DNA of 64,000 nt from the NCBI GenBank assembly GCA_001513045.1, contig LFSB01000027.1:19316-83315 (forward strand). Reading direction: 5' to 3'. The translations under genes were made by a program, and so were the position numbers. Under the pieces are notes generated by a model. It was not told where the DNA came from. It saw only the letters and a list, made by a program, of their open reading frames with translations, and did no database searches. Source of the stretch: Clostridiales bacterium DTU089. GTDB lineage: Bacteria > Bacillota > Clostridia > Oscillospirales > Acutalibacteraceae. Positions 62,756-64,000 of the stretch are shown here, piece after piece (within the stretch, counting starts at the first letter, position 1; each line of letters opens with the position of its first letter).

Positions 62756-62764
62756 TTATGTGTA

Positions 62765-64000
62765 TCAGTATGCCTTTGCCCAATAGAGTGTATACTTCGC
62801 TTTTTTTCCGCAGCATACGCAGTTTTCGGCAAGCTGCTCCTGCTCAAACGGGATGCAGCGCGAGCCGACTCCCGTAAGCTCCTTGACTTTATCCTCGCAC
62901 GCTTCCTCACCGCACCACATGGTTTTTACAAAGCCGTCACCGTTATCGGCAAGAGCTTTTATTATACCGTCTGTGCTTGTGCAGGAATAGGTACGTTTTT
63001 CAAGATTGTCCAAAGCCTTATTGTAGAGCGAGGAAGCGAGCTCATCGAGCAAAGTTTTTGCAACCTTCTCCAATTCTTCAAATTTTACAAATGTCTTTTC
63101 ACGGTTGTCGCGCCTTACAAGCACACACTGACCGTTTTCAATATCCTTGGGTCCGACCTCAAGCCTGAGAGGCACGCCCTTCATCTCGTATTCCGCAAAC
63201 TTCCAGCCTGCGGAGTTCTCAGAGCAATCCGCCTTTACACGGAAGCCTGCAGCCGAAAGACGTTCTTTTAGCTCCTGCGCCTTTTCAAGCACACCGGGTT
63301 TGTGCTGAGCAATGGGCAGAATCACTATCTGTACGGGAGCAACCGCAGGAGGAAGAACAAGGCCGTTATCGTCGCCGTGTGACATTATAACCGCGCCTAT
63401 AAGACGAGTAGTCACGCCCCACGAGGTCTGATGAACATACTGCTGCTTGTTGTCCTTATCCGTAAACATTATGTTGAAAGCCTTTGCAAAGCCGTCGCCG
63501 AAATAATGGGAGGTTCCCGCCTGAAGCGCCTTACCGTCATGCATAAGCGCCTCTATGGCATAGGTTGCCTCTGCTCCGGCGAACTTGTCGCTTTCCGTCT
63601 TTCTGCCTTTAACAACAGGCATACAAAGCTCTTCGCGGCAGAAATCGGCATAGACGTTGAGCATACGCTCGGTCTCCTCGATTGCCTCCTGTGCGGTGGC
63701 GTGAGCTGTATGCCCCTCCTGCCAGAGAAATTCCCTTGAACGAAGGAAGGGACGCGTGGTCTTTTCCCAACGCACAACGCTGCACCACTGATTATACAGC
63801 TTAGGCAGGTCGCGGTGAGATTGAATTATATTTGCATAATGCTCGCAAAACAGAGTTTCGCTGGTCGGACGCACACAAAGGCGCTCTGCGAGCTTCTCGT
63901 TTCCTCCGTGTGTAACCCATGCGACCTCGGGAGCAAAGCCTTCAACGTGGTCCTTCTCCTTTTCGAGAAGCGACTCGGGAATAAACATCGGCATATATAC
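62765..64000 (-). CDS. proS: prolyl-tRNA synthetase, archaeal/eukaryote-like type, N-terminus beyond window
   Basis: The C-terminal 411 residues of ProS are present. Class II motif 2 is seen in [16 protein letters not shown] and [29 protein letters not shown], followed by the anticodon-binding domain with [10 protein letters not shown] and a C-terminal zinc-type domain with [29 protein letters not shown]. The ending with Tyr and the missing editing domain mark the short type used by some bacteria. The frame stays open to the window edge, so the start is not visible. Confidence 0.95.
   Translation of the reverse strand, partial: VYMPMFIPESLLEKEKDHVEGFAPEVAWVTHGGNEKLAERLCVRPTSETLFCEHYANIIQSHRDLPKLYNQWCSVVRWEKTTRPFLRSREFLWQEGHTAHATAQEAIEETERMLNVYADFCREELCMPVVKGRKTESDKFAGAEATYAIEALMHDGKALQAGTSHYFGDGFAKAFNIMFTDKDNKQQYVHQTSWGVTTRLIGAVIMSHGDDNGLVLPPAVAPVQIVILPIAQHKPGVLEKAQELKERLSAAGFRVKADCSENSAGWKFAEYEMKGVPLRLEVGPKDIENGQCVLVRRDNREKTFVKFEELEKVAKTLLDELASSLYNKALDNLEKRTYSCTSTDGIIKALADNGDGFVKTMWCGEEACEDKVKELTGVGSRCIPFEQEQLAENCVCCGKKAKYTLYWAKAY

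Noticed and set aside
1..64000. tRNA, rRNA, CRISPR, insertion sequence or prophage
   Set aside because: No cloverleaf, rRNA signature, spaced repeat array, transposase or phage structural gene was found on reading both strands.

Overview
The window looks like chromosome of an anaerobic, endospore-forming Clostridia, most likely Oscillospirales/Ruminococcaceae-like. The evidence is the set of sporulation genes (sigK, spoIIM-like, cwlD, ftsK/spoIIIE, tepA-like clpP, a BofC-like small protein), strong GGAGG-type ribosome binding sites with TTG/GTG starts, a leucine-rich-repeat protein with a C-terminal dockerin, and Clostridia-typical families (DUF4956+VTC, DUF5685, DUF1292, DUF3006, a TIGR04086-like protein beside yajC). 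No rRNA, tRNA, CRISPR array, transposase or prophage was seen. It is mostly dense core chromosome, so the interest lies in odd variants of core genes and in the few non-coding gaps.

Layout. 0-4 kb (minus): end of a DUF4956 membrane protein coupled to a VTC polyphosphate polymerase-like protein, then the lysine operon asd-dapA-dapB behind a clear promoter. 4.2-9.2 kb (plus): queA-tgt (queuosine), an oxidoreductase, then yajC, a small membrane protein and spoIIM-like. 9.2-11.4 kb (minus): Xer-type recombinase beside a striking 13-6-13 inverted repeat, a pentein-like protein and a small membrane ORF. 11.6-24.8 kb (minus): one tightly packed run, PBP1A - pyrC - pyrF - degenerate carB-like - pyrK - pyrD - ruvX - membrane phosphoesterase - cwlD - radA. 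25-30 kb: BofC-like protein, xylulokinase overlapping an IspD/TarI cytidylyltransferase, sigK, and a GH127 arabinofuranosidase. 30-36 kb (minus): a large HD-GYP/GGDEF/EAL-like signalling protein, then DUF5685 - J-like protein - membrane protein. 36-41.7 kb: truncated homocysteine methyltransferase, LRR-dockerin protein, oxidoreductase, PHP phosphoesterase and secreted phosphoesterase. 41.7-51 kb (minus): rpsB-tsf, DUF3006-MBL hydrolase-YgiQ-ftsK, uppP, clpP-like. 51.2-55.8 kb (plus): aconitase - isocitrate dehydrogenase - rex - unknown, with a candidate Rex operator at the promoter. 55.8-60.1 kb: amidohydrolase, NCS2 permease, aldose epimerase, DUF1292, with two candidate structured RNAs around it. 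60.3-64 kb (minus): mutS2 and the truncated proS.

How genes work together: asd/dapA/dapB make tetrahydrodipicolinate for lysine, peptidoglycan and spore dipicolinate. pyrC, pyrF, pyrK and pyrD give four UMP-pathway proteins, while the CarB homologue between them has lost its ATP-grasp active sites. Aconitase and isocitrate dehydrogenase make 2-oxoglutarate and NAD(P)H and are probably under Rex. The best candidates for undescribed biology are the pseudo-CarB, the promoter-terminator-bounded RNA or micropeptide locus at 59.2-59.6 kb, the dif/lox-like repeat by the recombinase, the DUF1292 leader peptide, and a start-region motif shared by two metabolic genes. All assignments come from reading the sequence; no database search was run.
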